Source: Bacilli bacterium (GTDB lineage: Bacteria; Bacillota_I; Bacilli_A; Izemoplasmatales; Hujiaoplasmataceae). Taken from it: 42,507 nucleotides of DNA. The stretch lies in contig JAGYOE010000008.1 of assembly GCA_018399755.1 (NCBI GenBank), forward strand, positions 1 through 42,507, given 5' to 3'. Below are positions 31,476-40,145 of the stretch, in pieces (the first letter of the stretch is position 1; each line of letters opens with the position of its first letter). The translations under genes were made by a program, and so were the position numbers. A model generated the notes under the pieces. The model ran no database searches. It had not been told where the DNA came from and was given only the letters and a program-made list of their open reading frames with translations.

Positions 31476-33604
31476 AGTATGATATAGATGACTATTCAAA
31501 CCGTGAAATGAATGATATGGAGATAGTCAAACGGTTATTAACCTATGTAAAACCTTTCTTAAAACCAGTAATTATTTCCTTTGTATTAGTAATTATAGTT
31601 GTAGGTTTAGATTTATTAGGACCATTATTTATTTCTGATGTTTTAGATTCACTAGCAATGGAAAATATACCTAAAATAAGAATTTTAATTGTAGTAATAA
31701 CCTATTTAGTATCTTTAGGTTTATTAGCTTTTACAACTTATAAACAAAGAATTATTCTTCAAGTAACTGGTCAAAAAATAATTTATAATATTAGGCGTGA
31801 TGTATTTAATCATATTGAAACTTTATCAATAGCACAGTTTAATAAAGTGCCAATTGGTAAGTTAGTAACTAGAGTTAGTTCTGATATTGATAAACTTAAT
31901 ATGTTGTATACAGATGTTGTAATTAATGTTTTAAAAGATATATTAATGGTTATTGGGGTATTTGTAGTAATGGCATTTTTATCACCAAGATTAACACTTT
32001 GGTTGCTAGCATTAGTTCCAATAATCTTTGTTGCATCATATATTTTTAGAAGGTTTTCTAGAAAAGCTTTTCGTAAAGTAAGAAGAAATGTATCGATTAT
32101 TAATGCTTTTCTTTCTGAACATCTTTCGGGTATGAAATTAATCCAGATATTTAACCGAGAAGAAAAAAAATATGCTGAATTCAAAGATAAAAACACAGTA
32201 TTAAAAAGTTCTTATTATCAACAGATACTTACCTTTAGTTTATATAGACCGTTTATGTATATGTTATATATATTAGGCTTAATTATTGTATTATGGCAAG
32301 GTTCGGGATTGGTAATCGAAGGATATATCACTGTTGGTGTTTTATTTGCTTTTACTCAATATGTAAGAAGATTCTTTCAACCAATTCAAAACTTAGCAGC
32401 TCAGTTTAATACCTTACAATCTGCTTTTACATCTGGAGAGAGAATATTTGATATTTTAGATACTGAACCTGATGTTCAAGATAAAGAAAACCCTAAAGAA
32501 CTAGCTGATGTTAAAGGAAAAATAGAGTTTAAAAATGTATGGTTTGCATATAATGAAGCTGAATGGAAAAACTTACTTTCAATTGAATCATTACTAGAGG
32601 ATAGTAAAAAAACTAAACTTGTAAGAAATCCAAACATAACTAAAGCATATATTGAAAATAATATCTTGTATTTTGAGTTAAGTGATAGAGAAATAATTAA
32701 AGCAAGTCAATTAATTAATAATAAAACTAAAGATATAGGCTTTAAAATTGAAGAAGGATATTTGATTTGGCAAGATAGTAAAGCTATTAAACACAGGTTA
32801 ATATCTACACAAATATTAAAACAAACAATTAATCATCAAAATCGTGAAGTTGAATTTGATGTCGAAGACAATATGATTCGTTATCGCTATTTAGATGAAA
32901 TGGAATGGGTTTTAAAAGATGTTTCATTTGTTGTTGAACCTAATCAGACTTTAGCATTAGTTGGAGCTACTGGATCAGGTAAAACAACAATCATATCACT
33001 AATCGCAAGGAATTATGATATTCAAAAAGGGCAAATATTAATTGATAATGTAGATATTAGAGATGCAACGATGAGTTCGTTAAGAAAACATATTGGTCAG
33101 ATGTTACAAGATGTATTTTTGTTTTCTGGAACTATTGAATCGAATATTCGTTTAAGAAACGAAAAGATTACTGATAAAGAAGTATTATCTGCTTCAAAAT
33201 ATGTTAATGCCGATCATTTTATTCAAAAATTACCAAATAAATACGATGAAATTGTAAGAGAAAGAGGTAATAATTTCTCATCAGGACAACGTCAATTACT
33301 ATCATTTGCTAGAACAATTGTTCATAAACCACAAATTATGATTTTAGATGAAGCTACAGCTAATATTGATACTGAAACGGAAATGCTAATCCAAGAATCA
33401 TTGAAAAAAATTATGAATATTGGAACTATGATTATTGTTGCACATAGACTTTCAACTATTCAACATGCAGATAATATTATTGTAATGCAAAAAGGTGAGA
33501 TTATTGAAAGCGGCAATCACCAAGAGTTATTAAAACAAAAAGGACATTACTATCAATTATATCGTTTACAATATGACAAAAGCATTGAAGATGCAGATAT
33601 TTAA
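31463..33604 (+). CDS. heterodimeric ABC exporter subunit with large NBD insertion (BmrD/YheH-like)
   Basis: Partner of the preceding half-transporter. After the membrane domain (about 20-330) the ATPase begins with NVWFAYNEAEW (358-368). About 113 extra residues follow before the fold resumes at EWVLKDVSF (Trp482). Walker A GATGSGKT is at 501-508. The signature is degenerate (FSSGQ, 605-609) but Walker B keeps catalytic Glu630 (ILDEATANID). Signature and Walker B are thus complementary to the partner, leaving one good and one poor ATP site in the dimer. Length 713 compared with about 600 for the usual half-transporter; Bacillus YheH is also long. GGAGG before the ATG is the ribosome site. 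A terminator follows. Confidence 0.9.
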   Translation: MPRIKYDIDDYSNREMNDMEIVKRLLTYVKPFLKPVIISFVLVIIVVGLDLLGPLFISDVLDSLAMENIPKIRILIVVITYLVSLGLLAFTTYKQRIILQVTGQKIIYNIRRDVFNHIETLSIAQFNKVPIGKLVTRVSSDIDKLNMLYTDVVINVLKDILMVIGVFVVMAFLSPRLTLWLLALVPIIFVASYIFRRFSRKAFRKVRRNVSIINAFLSEHLSGMKLIQIFNREEKKYAEFKDKNTVLKSSYYQQILTFSLYRPFMYMLYILGLIIVLWQGSGLVIEGYITVGVLFAFTQYVRRFFQPIQNLAAQFNTLQSAFTSGERIFDILDTEPDVQDKENPKELADVKGKIEFKNVWFAYNEAEWKNLLSIESLLEDSKKTKLVRNPNITKAYIENNILYFELSDREIIKASQLINNKTKDIGFKIEEGYLIWQDSKAIKHRLISTQILKQTINHQNREVEFDVEDNMIRYRYLDEMEWVLKDVSFVVEPNQTLALVGATGSGKTTIISLIARNYDIQKGQILIDNVDIRDATMSSLRKHIGQMLQDVFLFSGTIESNIRLRNEKITDKEVLSASKYVNADHFIQKLPNKYDEIVRERGNNFSSGQRQLLSFARTIVHKPQIMILDEATANIDTETEMLIQESLKKIMNIGTMIIVAHRLSTIQHADNIIVMQKGEIIESGNHQELLKQKGHYYQLYRLQYDKSIEDADI

Positions 33605-33612
33605 TATATATG

Positions 33613-33653
33613 GCTGAATACTAGATTTTATTCTAATATTCAGCTTTTTTTTT
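33613..33653 (+). terminator. terminator after the first ABC pair
   Basis: GCTGAATA (33613-33620) pairs with TATTCAGC (33637-33644), then nine T. The 16-base loop can form a small inner stem. Confidence 0.85.
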
Positions 33654-33681
33654 AGAAAAAATTAAGAAGAAACTACTATAT

Positions 33682-33701
33682 TTAGTTGACAATGCAACTA
33701 A
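33682..33701 (+). promoter_or_regulatory. probable MarR operator
   Basis: A perfect inverted repeat: TTAGTTG (33682-33688) and CAACTAA (33695-33701) around six bases. It covers the -35 box of the marR promoter, the place expected for an autorepressor, and the arms resemble known MarR-family sites with TTG/CAA half-sites. Confidence 0.7.
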
Positions 33702-33714
33702 TTTGCTTTATACT
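33686..33714 (+). promoter_or_regulatory. promoter of the marR operon
   Basis: TTGACA (33686-33691), exactly 17 bases, TATACT (33709-33714), 47 bases before the marR start; the -35 box is inside the operator palindrome. Confidence 0.85.
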
Positions 33715-33761
33715 AATTATAAGAAATTTTAAATAAGAATATTAAAAAGCGAGATGATAAA

Positions 33762-34205
33762 TTGAACAATAAATTTGAAAAATTAATAAATAAATATCAT
33801 TATAGATTTTTAGAAGAAAAATTTAAAGATTTAGCATTAGGAAGAGCAGAAGCTCCTTATTTAAAGATGATTTATTCTAATAGTCCAATTAAAATGAACA
33901 CCTTAATTTCTAAGGTGATTTTTCATAAATCTCACACTACTAGGGCAATAAATCAAATGGAAAAAGATGGATTAATCATCAAAGAAAAAGATCCTAAGGA
34001 TTTACGTAGTTATATTTTAACTATAACTGAAAAAGGCAAGAAACTTGCAAAAGAAGTTAATCAAATTCTTCAAAAATGGGAAGATTTGGTTAATAGTGCA
34101 TTAACAGAACAAGAAATTAAACAGTTGGATATAATGAGAGAAAAAGTTTATTTAAAACTAAAAGATTACTTCGAGGAGGATTTGCTTAATGAAAAAGATG
34201 TTTAA
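33762..34205 (+). CDS. MarR-family transcriptional regulator
   Basis: Winged-helix dimeric repressor of 147 residues. The core runs PYLKMIYSNSPIKMNTLIS, recognition helix FHKSHTTRAINQMEKDGLI, and wing EKDPKDLRSYILTITEKGK; the last, with its DxRS element, is the MarR hallmark. The start is TTG at 33762, with GAGATGAT as the ribosome site. It overlaps the first ABC gene of the next pair by 17 bases. Since marR, ABC transporter pairs and an operator palindrome at the promoter occur together, it probably represses its own operon and is released by an exported compound (inference). Confidence 0.9.
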   Translation: MNNKFEKLINKYHYRFLEEKFKDLALGRAEAPYLKMIYSNSPIKMNTLISKVIFHKSHTTRAINQMEKDGLIIKEKDPKDLRSYILTITEKGKKLAKEVNQILQKWEDLVNSALTEQEIKQLDIMREKVYLKLKDYFEEDLLNEKDV

Positions 34206-36024
34206 ATATTTATTGCCATACAAATTTAAAGTTTTTATTGTCTTTGTTTTAGTTAGTATGACAGCTATGGGAACTTTATTACTTCCTAATTATATGAGTA
34301 AGATTATTGGGGAAGGATTAGATGCTAAATATGAAGAATTAACTATTGATAACGAATGGGTTGAAGTAGATAAATGTGATTTAGAAGCTAATCCAGATAC
34401 TTGTAAAATAACCCAAACTTCTGATTTTGATGTGATTATCAAATATGGTGGTATAATGCTTGGAATTACTTTAGTATCAACTTTTGCTTTTATTGGTCTT
34501 ATGTATTATTCAAGTGAAATATCAAGTAAAGTTGGTAAAGATATTAGAAGTGATTATTATAAAAAAATTAATTCATTATCTTTATATGAAACAGGTCAAT
34601 TTGGTACTTCCACTTTAATTACAAGATCAACAAACGATGTAATTCAAGTTCAAAACTTTTTTGTTATGGGTCTAAGAATGGTGTTAAGAATTCCAATTTT
34701 ATTTATTGGAGCTTTAATTTTATCACTGCAACAATCAATTCAATTAACTTTAATTATTTTAGCTGGTGTACCCTTGTTATTGATTGTAATTGCAATCATG
34801 TTTAAGTTAGTGGTACCGCTATTTAAAAAGTTACAAAAACGGATAGATAAATTAACTCTTGTAACTCGAGAAAGTATTAATGGTGTAAGAGTTATTAGAG
34901 CTTTTGGACAAGGCGATAGAGAAGTAAAAAGGTTTAATGATAATAACGATAAATTAGCTGGCGTAACTTATAAAGCTGGTAAAATTATGTCTTTTTTAAA
35001 CCCCTCTATTAATTTGATTTTTAATGCAGTTATTCTAGGAGTAGTATTTTTTGCATTTCAGTTAGTTGTAAGTGACGCTTTTACCAATTACCAGTTTTTA
35101 GGTAATGTATCAGCTGTTATTCAATATGCGATGCAAATTCTTTTCAGTATTTTAATGTTAACCATGACGTTTATTATGTATCCTCGTGCTGAGGTATCAG
35201 GTAAAAGAATTAAAGAAATTCTTGATTTAGAATCATCAGTTATAGATACTGGAAGTGATGAATATAATGACTATAATTTTAAAGGTCAAATTGAATTTAA
35301 AGATGTTTGTTTTAAATTTCCTGATGCTGAGCAATATGTTTTAAATAATATTAATTTTAAAGCAAAACCAGGTCAAACAATTGCAATTATTGGTTCTACT
35401 GGTTCTGGGAAATCAACGATAGTTAATCTTATGCCAAGGTTTTTTGATATTAGTGAAGGCCGGTTAAAAATAGATAATATTGACATTAAGGATATTAAGC
35501 TAAATAAATTAAGATCTCTAATAGGTTTTGTGCCACAAAAAGCAGCTTTGTTTAGTGGTTCTATTAGATCAAATATAGCATATGGAAAAGATGGAGCGAC
35601 TGATGAAGAGATTAAAAAAGCAGCTGAGATAGCGCAAGCAGAAGAATTCATTGATGAGATGGATGATGGTTATGAATCTAGAGTTGACCAAGGGGCAACT
35701 AATTTTTCTGGAGGACAAAAACAACGTTTATCAGTTGCTAGAGCTATTGTAAGAAAGCCAAAGATATTTGTTTTTGATGATAGCTTCTCAGCTTTAGACT
35801 TTAAAACTGATGCAAAATTAAGAAAAGCTTTAAGAGAAGAAATAAAAGATGTAACAGTATTTATTGTTGCTCAAAGAATAGGTACTATAATGGATGCAGA
35901 TCAAATAATAGTATTACAAGAAGGTAAAATGGTTGGCATTGGTAAACATGAGGAATTACTCGATAGTTGTGATGTATACCGTGAAATTGCCTTATCTCAA
36001 TTGGATGAGGAGGAATTATCATGA
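34189..36024 (+). CDS. heterodimeric ABC exporter subunit with degenerate Walker B (second pair)
   Basis: Half-transporter of 611 residues. The first loop outside the membrane, between helix 1 (about 14-36) and helix 2 (about 84-105), is long and acidic and has Cys63 and Cys72, which could form a disulphide. Walker A GSTGSGKS starts at 402, signature FSGGQ is intact (about 506-510) and Walker B ends in Asp530-Asp531 (VFDDSFSALD), with Asp replacing the catalytic Glu. It is therefore the degenerate-site subunit of a heterodimer with the next gene. The start overlaps marR by 17 bases with GAGGAGG upstream; the stop overlaps the partner by four bases. Confidence 0.9.
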   Translation: MKKMFKYLLPYKFKVFIVFVLVSMTAMGTLLLPNYMSKIIGEGLDAKYEELTIDNEWVEVDKCDLEANPDTCKITQTSDFDVIIKYGGIMLGITLVSTFAFIGLMYYSSEISSKVGKDIRSDYYKKINSLSLYETGQFGTSTLITRSTNDVIQVQNFFVMGLRMVLRIPILFIGALILSLQQSIQLTLIILAGVPLLLIVIAIMFKLVVPLFKKLQKRIDKLTLVTRESINGVRVIRAFGQGDREVKRFNDNNDKLAGVTYKAGKIMSFLNPSINLIFNAVILGVVFFAFQLVVSDAFTNYQFLGNVSAVIQYAMQILFSILMLTMTFIMYPRAEVSGKRIKEILDLESSVIDTGSDEYNDYNFKGQIEFKDVCFKFPDAEQYVLNNINFKAKPGQTIAIIGSTGSGKSTIVNLMPRFFDISEGRLKIDNIDIKDIKLNKLRSLIGFVPQKAALFSGSIRSNIAYGKDGATDEEIKKAAEIAQAEEFIDEMDDGYESRVDQGATNFSGGQKQRLSVARAIVRKPKIFVFDDSFSALDFKTDAKLRKALREEIKDVTVFIVAQRIGTIMDADQIIVLQEGKMVGIGKHEELLDSCDVYREIALSQLDEEELS

Positions 36025-37886
36025 CAGAAAAAAACAAAAACAAAGAAACCAAACGCGATGATGCTCCTCGTAGAGGACCTGGCGCAATGGCGATGAATCG
36101 TCCTGCGGCAAAACCTAAGGATTTTAAAGGGACTACAAAAAGACTATTAGAATATATAGGCAATTATCGTTTTCAATTAATTATTATCTCGATTTTCACT
36201 ATATTAGTTACAGGAGCTGCAGTTATTGCACCTAACTTTTTGAGAATAATAATTAATGATTTACAAAGAATAATAAATGGTTCAATTTCTCAAGATGAAG
36301 GAATTGCAAATATAGTTACTGCTTTTATAATTCTAATTAGTTTTTATATAGTTAGATTTGTTTTAGAAATTATATTACAATTACTAGGGAATAAAGTTAG
36401 TATAAGCATTGGTAAAAAAATGCGTAATGATTTACGGGATAAACTAGAAAAATTACCAATAAAATATTTTGACGAAAAAAGTACAGGAGATGTATTATCT
36501 GTCTTTTCAAATGATGTTGATATAGTAACAAACTCTATTCAACAAAGTTTAATAAATGTTATATCATCTGTTTTTCAAGTTATAGGAATTTTGGTGATGA
36601 TGTTCATTATTTCATGGGAATTGACAATTATTGCATTATTTGCTTTACCTTTGTATATTGTTACAACTATGATTATTGCCAAAAAATCTCAAGCAAAATT
36701 TAAAGCTCAACAAAAAGAATTAGGTAATTTAAACGGACATATTGAGGAAATATTTACCGCAAATAAAATTGTTAAATTGTTTAATAAACAAGAAGAATCC
36801 TACCAAGAATTTAGCGTTATTAATTATAAATTAGCTGATAAAATGCGTGGAGCTCAATTCTTGAGTGGTTTAATTAGACCACTAATGACATTTATTAGTA
36901 ATTTTGCTTATGTTGCTGTGGTTATAGTTGGGGGTATATTAGCAGGAGTCGCTAATCCACTTTTAATCGGTGATATTACTGTTTTTGTTAATTATCAAAG
37001 AAACTTTTCACAACCGATATTAAATATCGCCAATATAACAAATCAACTTCAATCTACAATTGCTGGAGCTGAAAGAGTTTTCCAAGTTTTAGATGAAACC
37101 GAAGAGCTTAACAAAGCAACTAATGGTGAGATTTGTCTTAAAGAAGTAAAAGGACATGTTTTATTTGAAAATATAGATTTTTCATATTCAGAAGATACCG
37201 AATTAATTAATGATTTAAATTTAGAAGTTAAACCAGGCAGACAAATTGCTATTGTTGGACATACTGGAGCTGGGAAAACTACACTTGTTAATTTATTAAT
37301 GCGTTTTTATGAGATTGATAAAGGTGGTATCTATATTGATGGAATAAAAACAACTGAATGTAGTAGAGTGTCTTTAAGAAAGAAATTTGGTATGGTTTTA
37401 CAAGATACTTGGTTATTTTCAGGTTCTATAAGAGAGAATATTGCTTATGGTAAAGCTGAAGCAACTGATGAAGAAATAATTAACGCCTGTAAACAAGCAC
37501 ATGTACATCACTATATAGAAACGCTTCCAGAAGGATACGACACTATTTTAAAAGAAGATGCTGATAATATATCTCAAGGTCAAAAACAGCTATTAACTAT
37601 TGCAAGAGCAATTCTATTTGATCCGAAAATATTGATTCTTGATGAAGCAACATCTTCAGTAGATACAAGAACTGAAAGTTATATTCAAAACGCTATGTTA
37701 AAAATGATGGAAGGAAAAACATCTTTTGTAATAGCGCATAGGTTATCGACAATTAAAAATGCTAATATTATTTTAGTTATGGATCATGGTCAAATAGTAG
37801 AACAAGGAAATCATCAACAGTTATTAGAGAAAAATGGAGTTTATGCAGATTTATATAACTCTCAGTTTTTAAACAAGCCAATATAA
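36021..37886 (+). CDS. heterodimeric ABC exporter subunit with catalytic Walker B (second pair)
   Basis: Partner of the preceding subunit, 621 residues. A basic Arg/Gly/Pro-rich cytoplasmic tail of about 45 residues (RRGPGAMAMNRPAAKPKDFK), common in this exporter group, precedes the membrane domain (about 50-345). Walker A GHTGAGKT starts at 413. The signature is degenerate (ISQGQ, 517-521), while Walker B keeps Glu542 (ILDEATSSVD). The ATG lies inside the stop of the upstream gene (ATGA). rimO follows 13 bases later with no terminator. Confidence 0.91.
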   Translation: MTEKNKNKETKRDDAPRRGPGAMAMNRPAAKPKDFKGTTKRLLEYIGNYRFQLIIISIFTILVTGAAVIAPNFLRIIINDLQRIINGSISQDEGIANIVTAFIILISFYIVRFVLEIILQLLGNKVSISIGKKMRNDLRDKLEKLPIKYFDEKSTGDVLSVFSNDVDIVTNSIQQSLINVISSVFQVIGILVMMFIISWELTIIALFALPLYIVTTMIIAKKSQAKFKAQQKELGNLNGHIEEIFTANKIVKLFNKQEESYQEFSVINYKLADKMRGAQFLSGLIRPLMTFISNFAYVAVVIVGGILAGVANPLLIGDITVFVNYQRNFSQPILNIANITNQLQSTIAGAERVFQVLDETEELNKATNGEICLKEVKGHVLFENIDFSYSEDTELINDLNLEVKPGRQIAIVGHTGAGKTTLVNLLMRFYEIDKGGIYIDGIKTTECSRVSLRKKFGMVLQDTWLFSGSIRENIAYGKAEATDEEIINACKQAHVHHYIETLPEGYDTILKEDADNISQGQKQLLTIARAILFDPKILILDEATSSVDTRTESYIQNAMLKMMEGKTSFVIAHRLSTIKNANIILVMDHGQIVEQGNHQQLLEKNGVYADLYNSQFLNKPI

Positions 37887-37899
37887 ACGAGGTGAAAAA

Positions 37900-39198
37900 A
37901 TGAAAATAGGATTTATAAGTCTAGGCTGTGCAAAAAATTTAGTTGATTCGGAAATGATTTTAGGTATATTAAAGCAAGCAGGTTGTGAAATTGTCAGTGA
38001 CCCAGAAATAGCTGATGCTATATTTATTAATACTTGTGGTTTTATTGAACCAGCCAAAGAAGAAACTTTAAATACAATTAAAGAAATGGCACAATATGAC
38101 AAAAAACTAATTGTTACTGGTTGTTATGCCTTACGTTATAAAGAAAAACTAATGCGAGAAATGCCTTTTATAGATAAAGTTATTACCCTTGCAGATTATC
38201 CAAAAATACATTTAATCCTAAACGATTTATTTTCAGAAGAGCATTTAAAGTTTTCACCTTTAAAATATGAAAATCGATTACTTACAACTTCAATTTATTC
38301 GCCTTATGTAAAAATTGGCGAAGGTTGTAATAATAATTGCACTTACTGTGCTATACCTCTAATTAGAGGTAAATTCAGATCTAAACCTTTTGATACAATT
38401 ATTAATGAATGTAAGCTTTTAATAAAAAATGGAGCCAAGGAGATTAATTTAATAAGTCAAGACACCTCTAGGTATGGTTCGGATTTAAATGAAAATCATA
38501 AATCAATATTACATGAATTAGTTGCTGAAGTTTCAAAGATTCCGGGAATAGAGTTAGTAAGATTTTTATATTTATATCCTGATGAAATTACTGATGAGTT
38601 AATAATGGAAGTCAAGGGCAACCCTAAAGTTGCTAGTTATTTTGATATTCCAATTCAACATATTTCCAATAATATTTTAAAACGTATGAATCGAAGAGGC
38701 GATAGATTATTAATAGAAAATCTTATTAAAAAAATCAGAAATTTTATTCCTGAAGCAATAATAAGAACAACTTATATAGTAGGGTTTCCTGGAGAAACAG
38801 AAGCTGATTTTAATGAGTTATATGAGTTTACTAAAGAATTTAAATTTGATAGATTAGGTGTTTTCGCTTATTCTAAAGAAGAAGATACACCAGCATTTAA
38901 TATGAAAGATCAAGTTCCAGAGAAAATAAAAAAAGTAAGACAAAATAAAATTATGAGTTTGCAAAATAAAATATCACGAAAACTAAATAAAGCACAGATT
39001 AATAGTATTCATGAGACACTAGTTGAAAATTATGATTCTGAAACTAAGTTTTATTATGGTAGAAGTTATGCTTTTGCTCCAGACGATATTGATGGAATGA
39101 TTGTATTTCAATCAGAAAAGCCAATTAACATTGGCGATTTTGTAGAAGTAAAAATAACAACAACTTTTGGGTATGATTTAATTGGTGATGTAATATAG
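37900..39198 (+). CDS. rimO: ribosomal protein S12 methylthiotransferase RimO
   Basis: Radical SAM enzyme that methylthiolates an Asp of ribosomal protein S12. The N-terminal UPF0004 domain has Cys10 (SLGCAKNLVDSE, the RimO form), Cys46 and Cys75 for the first Fe-S cluster. The radical SAM triad is Cys143, Cys147 and Cys150 in GEGCNNNCTYCAIPLIRGK. A TRAM domain ends the 432-residue protein. The start motif LGCAKNLVDSE separates it from MiaB and MtaB. GAGGTG before the ATG is the ribosome site. It lies directly behind the exporter genes, so it is probably read from the marR promoter, at least in part. Confidence 0.95.
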   Translation: MKIGFISLGCAKNLVDSEMILGILKQAGCEIVSDPEIADAIFINTCGFIEPAKEETLNTIKEMAQYDKKLIVTGCYALRYKEKLMREMPFIDKVITLADYPKIHLILNDLFSEEHLKFSPLKYENRLLTTSIYSPYVKIGEGCNNNCTYCAIPLIRGKFRSKPFDTIINECKLLIKNGAKEINLISQDTSRYGSDLNENHKSILHELVAEVSKIPGIELVRFLYLYPDEITDELIMEVKGNPKVASYFDIPIQHISNNILKRMNRRGDRLLIENLIKKIRNFIPEAIIRTTYIVGFPGETEADFNELYEFTKEFKFDRLGVFAYSKEEDTPAFNMKDQVPEKIKKVRQNKIMSLQNKISRKLNKAQINSIHETLVENYDSETKFYYGRSYAFAPDDIDGMIVFQSEKPINIGDFVEVKITTTFGYDLIGDVI

Positions 39199-39206
39199 GA
39201 GGAAAA

Positions 39207-40145
39207 ATGGTTAATCTTATTTTATTTTTTAAAGGGTTTATCGTTGGCATAGCCTTTATAATTCCTGGAGTTAGTGGAGGAACATTAGCTGTATATCTAG
39301 GAGTTTATAAAAAGTTTTTAGATTCAATAAGCAATTTATTTACTGAATTTAAAAAAAGCGTTTATTTTTTAATTCCCTTTTTATTTGGTGCTTTAGTATC
39401 TGTTTTAGCACTAGCAAAATTATTTGCGATTTTAATTGAATGGAATTCTTTTATCGTATTATTATTCTTTATCGGTCTATTAATGGGAGGAATTAAACAT
39501 TTATATTTAAAGTCGGGAGTAAAAAAAATAAACATTTCAGCTTTGCTTTCACTGGTTATTGCCTTTTTTATTCTCTTAACTATTATAATTATTGATAAAA
39601 CAAAAACTACTACTATGGTAGCTACTTTTGATTTAGATATTGTTAGTTATTTATTAATAATTGGTTTAGGTATAATTTCGGTTACTACGATGATAGTCCC
39701 GGGTATAAGTGGGTCAGCAATGTTGATGGTTTTAGGCTATTATACAGCTATTGTATCTAATGTAATTGGAAATATAACTGATTTTAGTAATTTTTCATAT
39801 AATATACAAGTACTAATTTTTTATATAATTGGGATGGTTATTGGGTTATTTGTTTTTTCTAGAATAATTAGCTTTTTATTAGAAAAATATCCAAAACAAA
39901 CATATTTTGCAATATTAGGATTTGTATTAGCTAGTATTATTGGTGTGTTTTTAGAAATAAGAAATCCTAATACAGCTACAAATTATGAAGAACAAATTCC
40001 CATTTATAAAGATATTTTTACTTATATACAAGACAATATATTAATAGTTATTATTGGAGTTATTATGTTTGCTGGGGGTTATATCACTACTAAATATTTA
40101 ACAAAATTGGAAAAAAGCGAGGAGGTTAATAATGAATCATTATGA
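39207..40145 (+). CDS. DUF368 membrane protein (PopT-type polyprenyl-phosphate translocase)
   Basis: Integral membrane protein of 312 residues with about eight to ten helices and an inverted repeat: IIPGVSGGTLAVYLGVY (18-34) in the first half and VPGISGSAMLMVLGYY (164-179) in the second. These PGxSG motifs define DUF368. Members of this family were recently shown to recycle undecaprenyl phosphate across the membrane in other bacteria (family knowledge). AGGAGG precedes the ATG. It follows rimO by 8 bases and overlaps the peptidase gene by 14. If the host lacks a wall, the lipid carrier would serve other surface glycans (inference). Confidence 0.88.
   Translation: MVNLILFFKGFIVGIAFIIPGVSGGTLAVYLGVYKKFLDSISNLFTEFKKSVYFLIPFLFGALVSVLALAKLFAILIEWNSFIVLLFFIGLLMGGIKHLYLKSGVKKINISALLSLVIAFFILLTIIIIDKTKTTTMVATFDLDIVSYLLIIGLGIISVTTMIVPGISGSAMLMVLGYYTAIVSNVIGNITDFSNFSYNIQVLIFYIIGMVIGLFVFSRIISFLLEKYPKQTYFAILGFVLASIIGVFLEIRNPNTATNYEEQIPIYKDIFTYIQDNILIVIIGVIMFAGGYITTKYLTKLEKSEEVNNESL

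Noticed and set aside
29682-37886. Tandem duplication of one ABC exporter pair
   Set aside because: The two pairs differ in length, loop structure, N-terminal tail and motif wording, so they are separate families rather than a recent copy.
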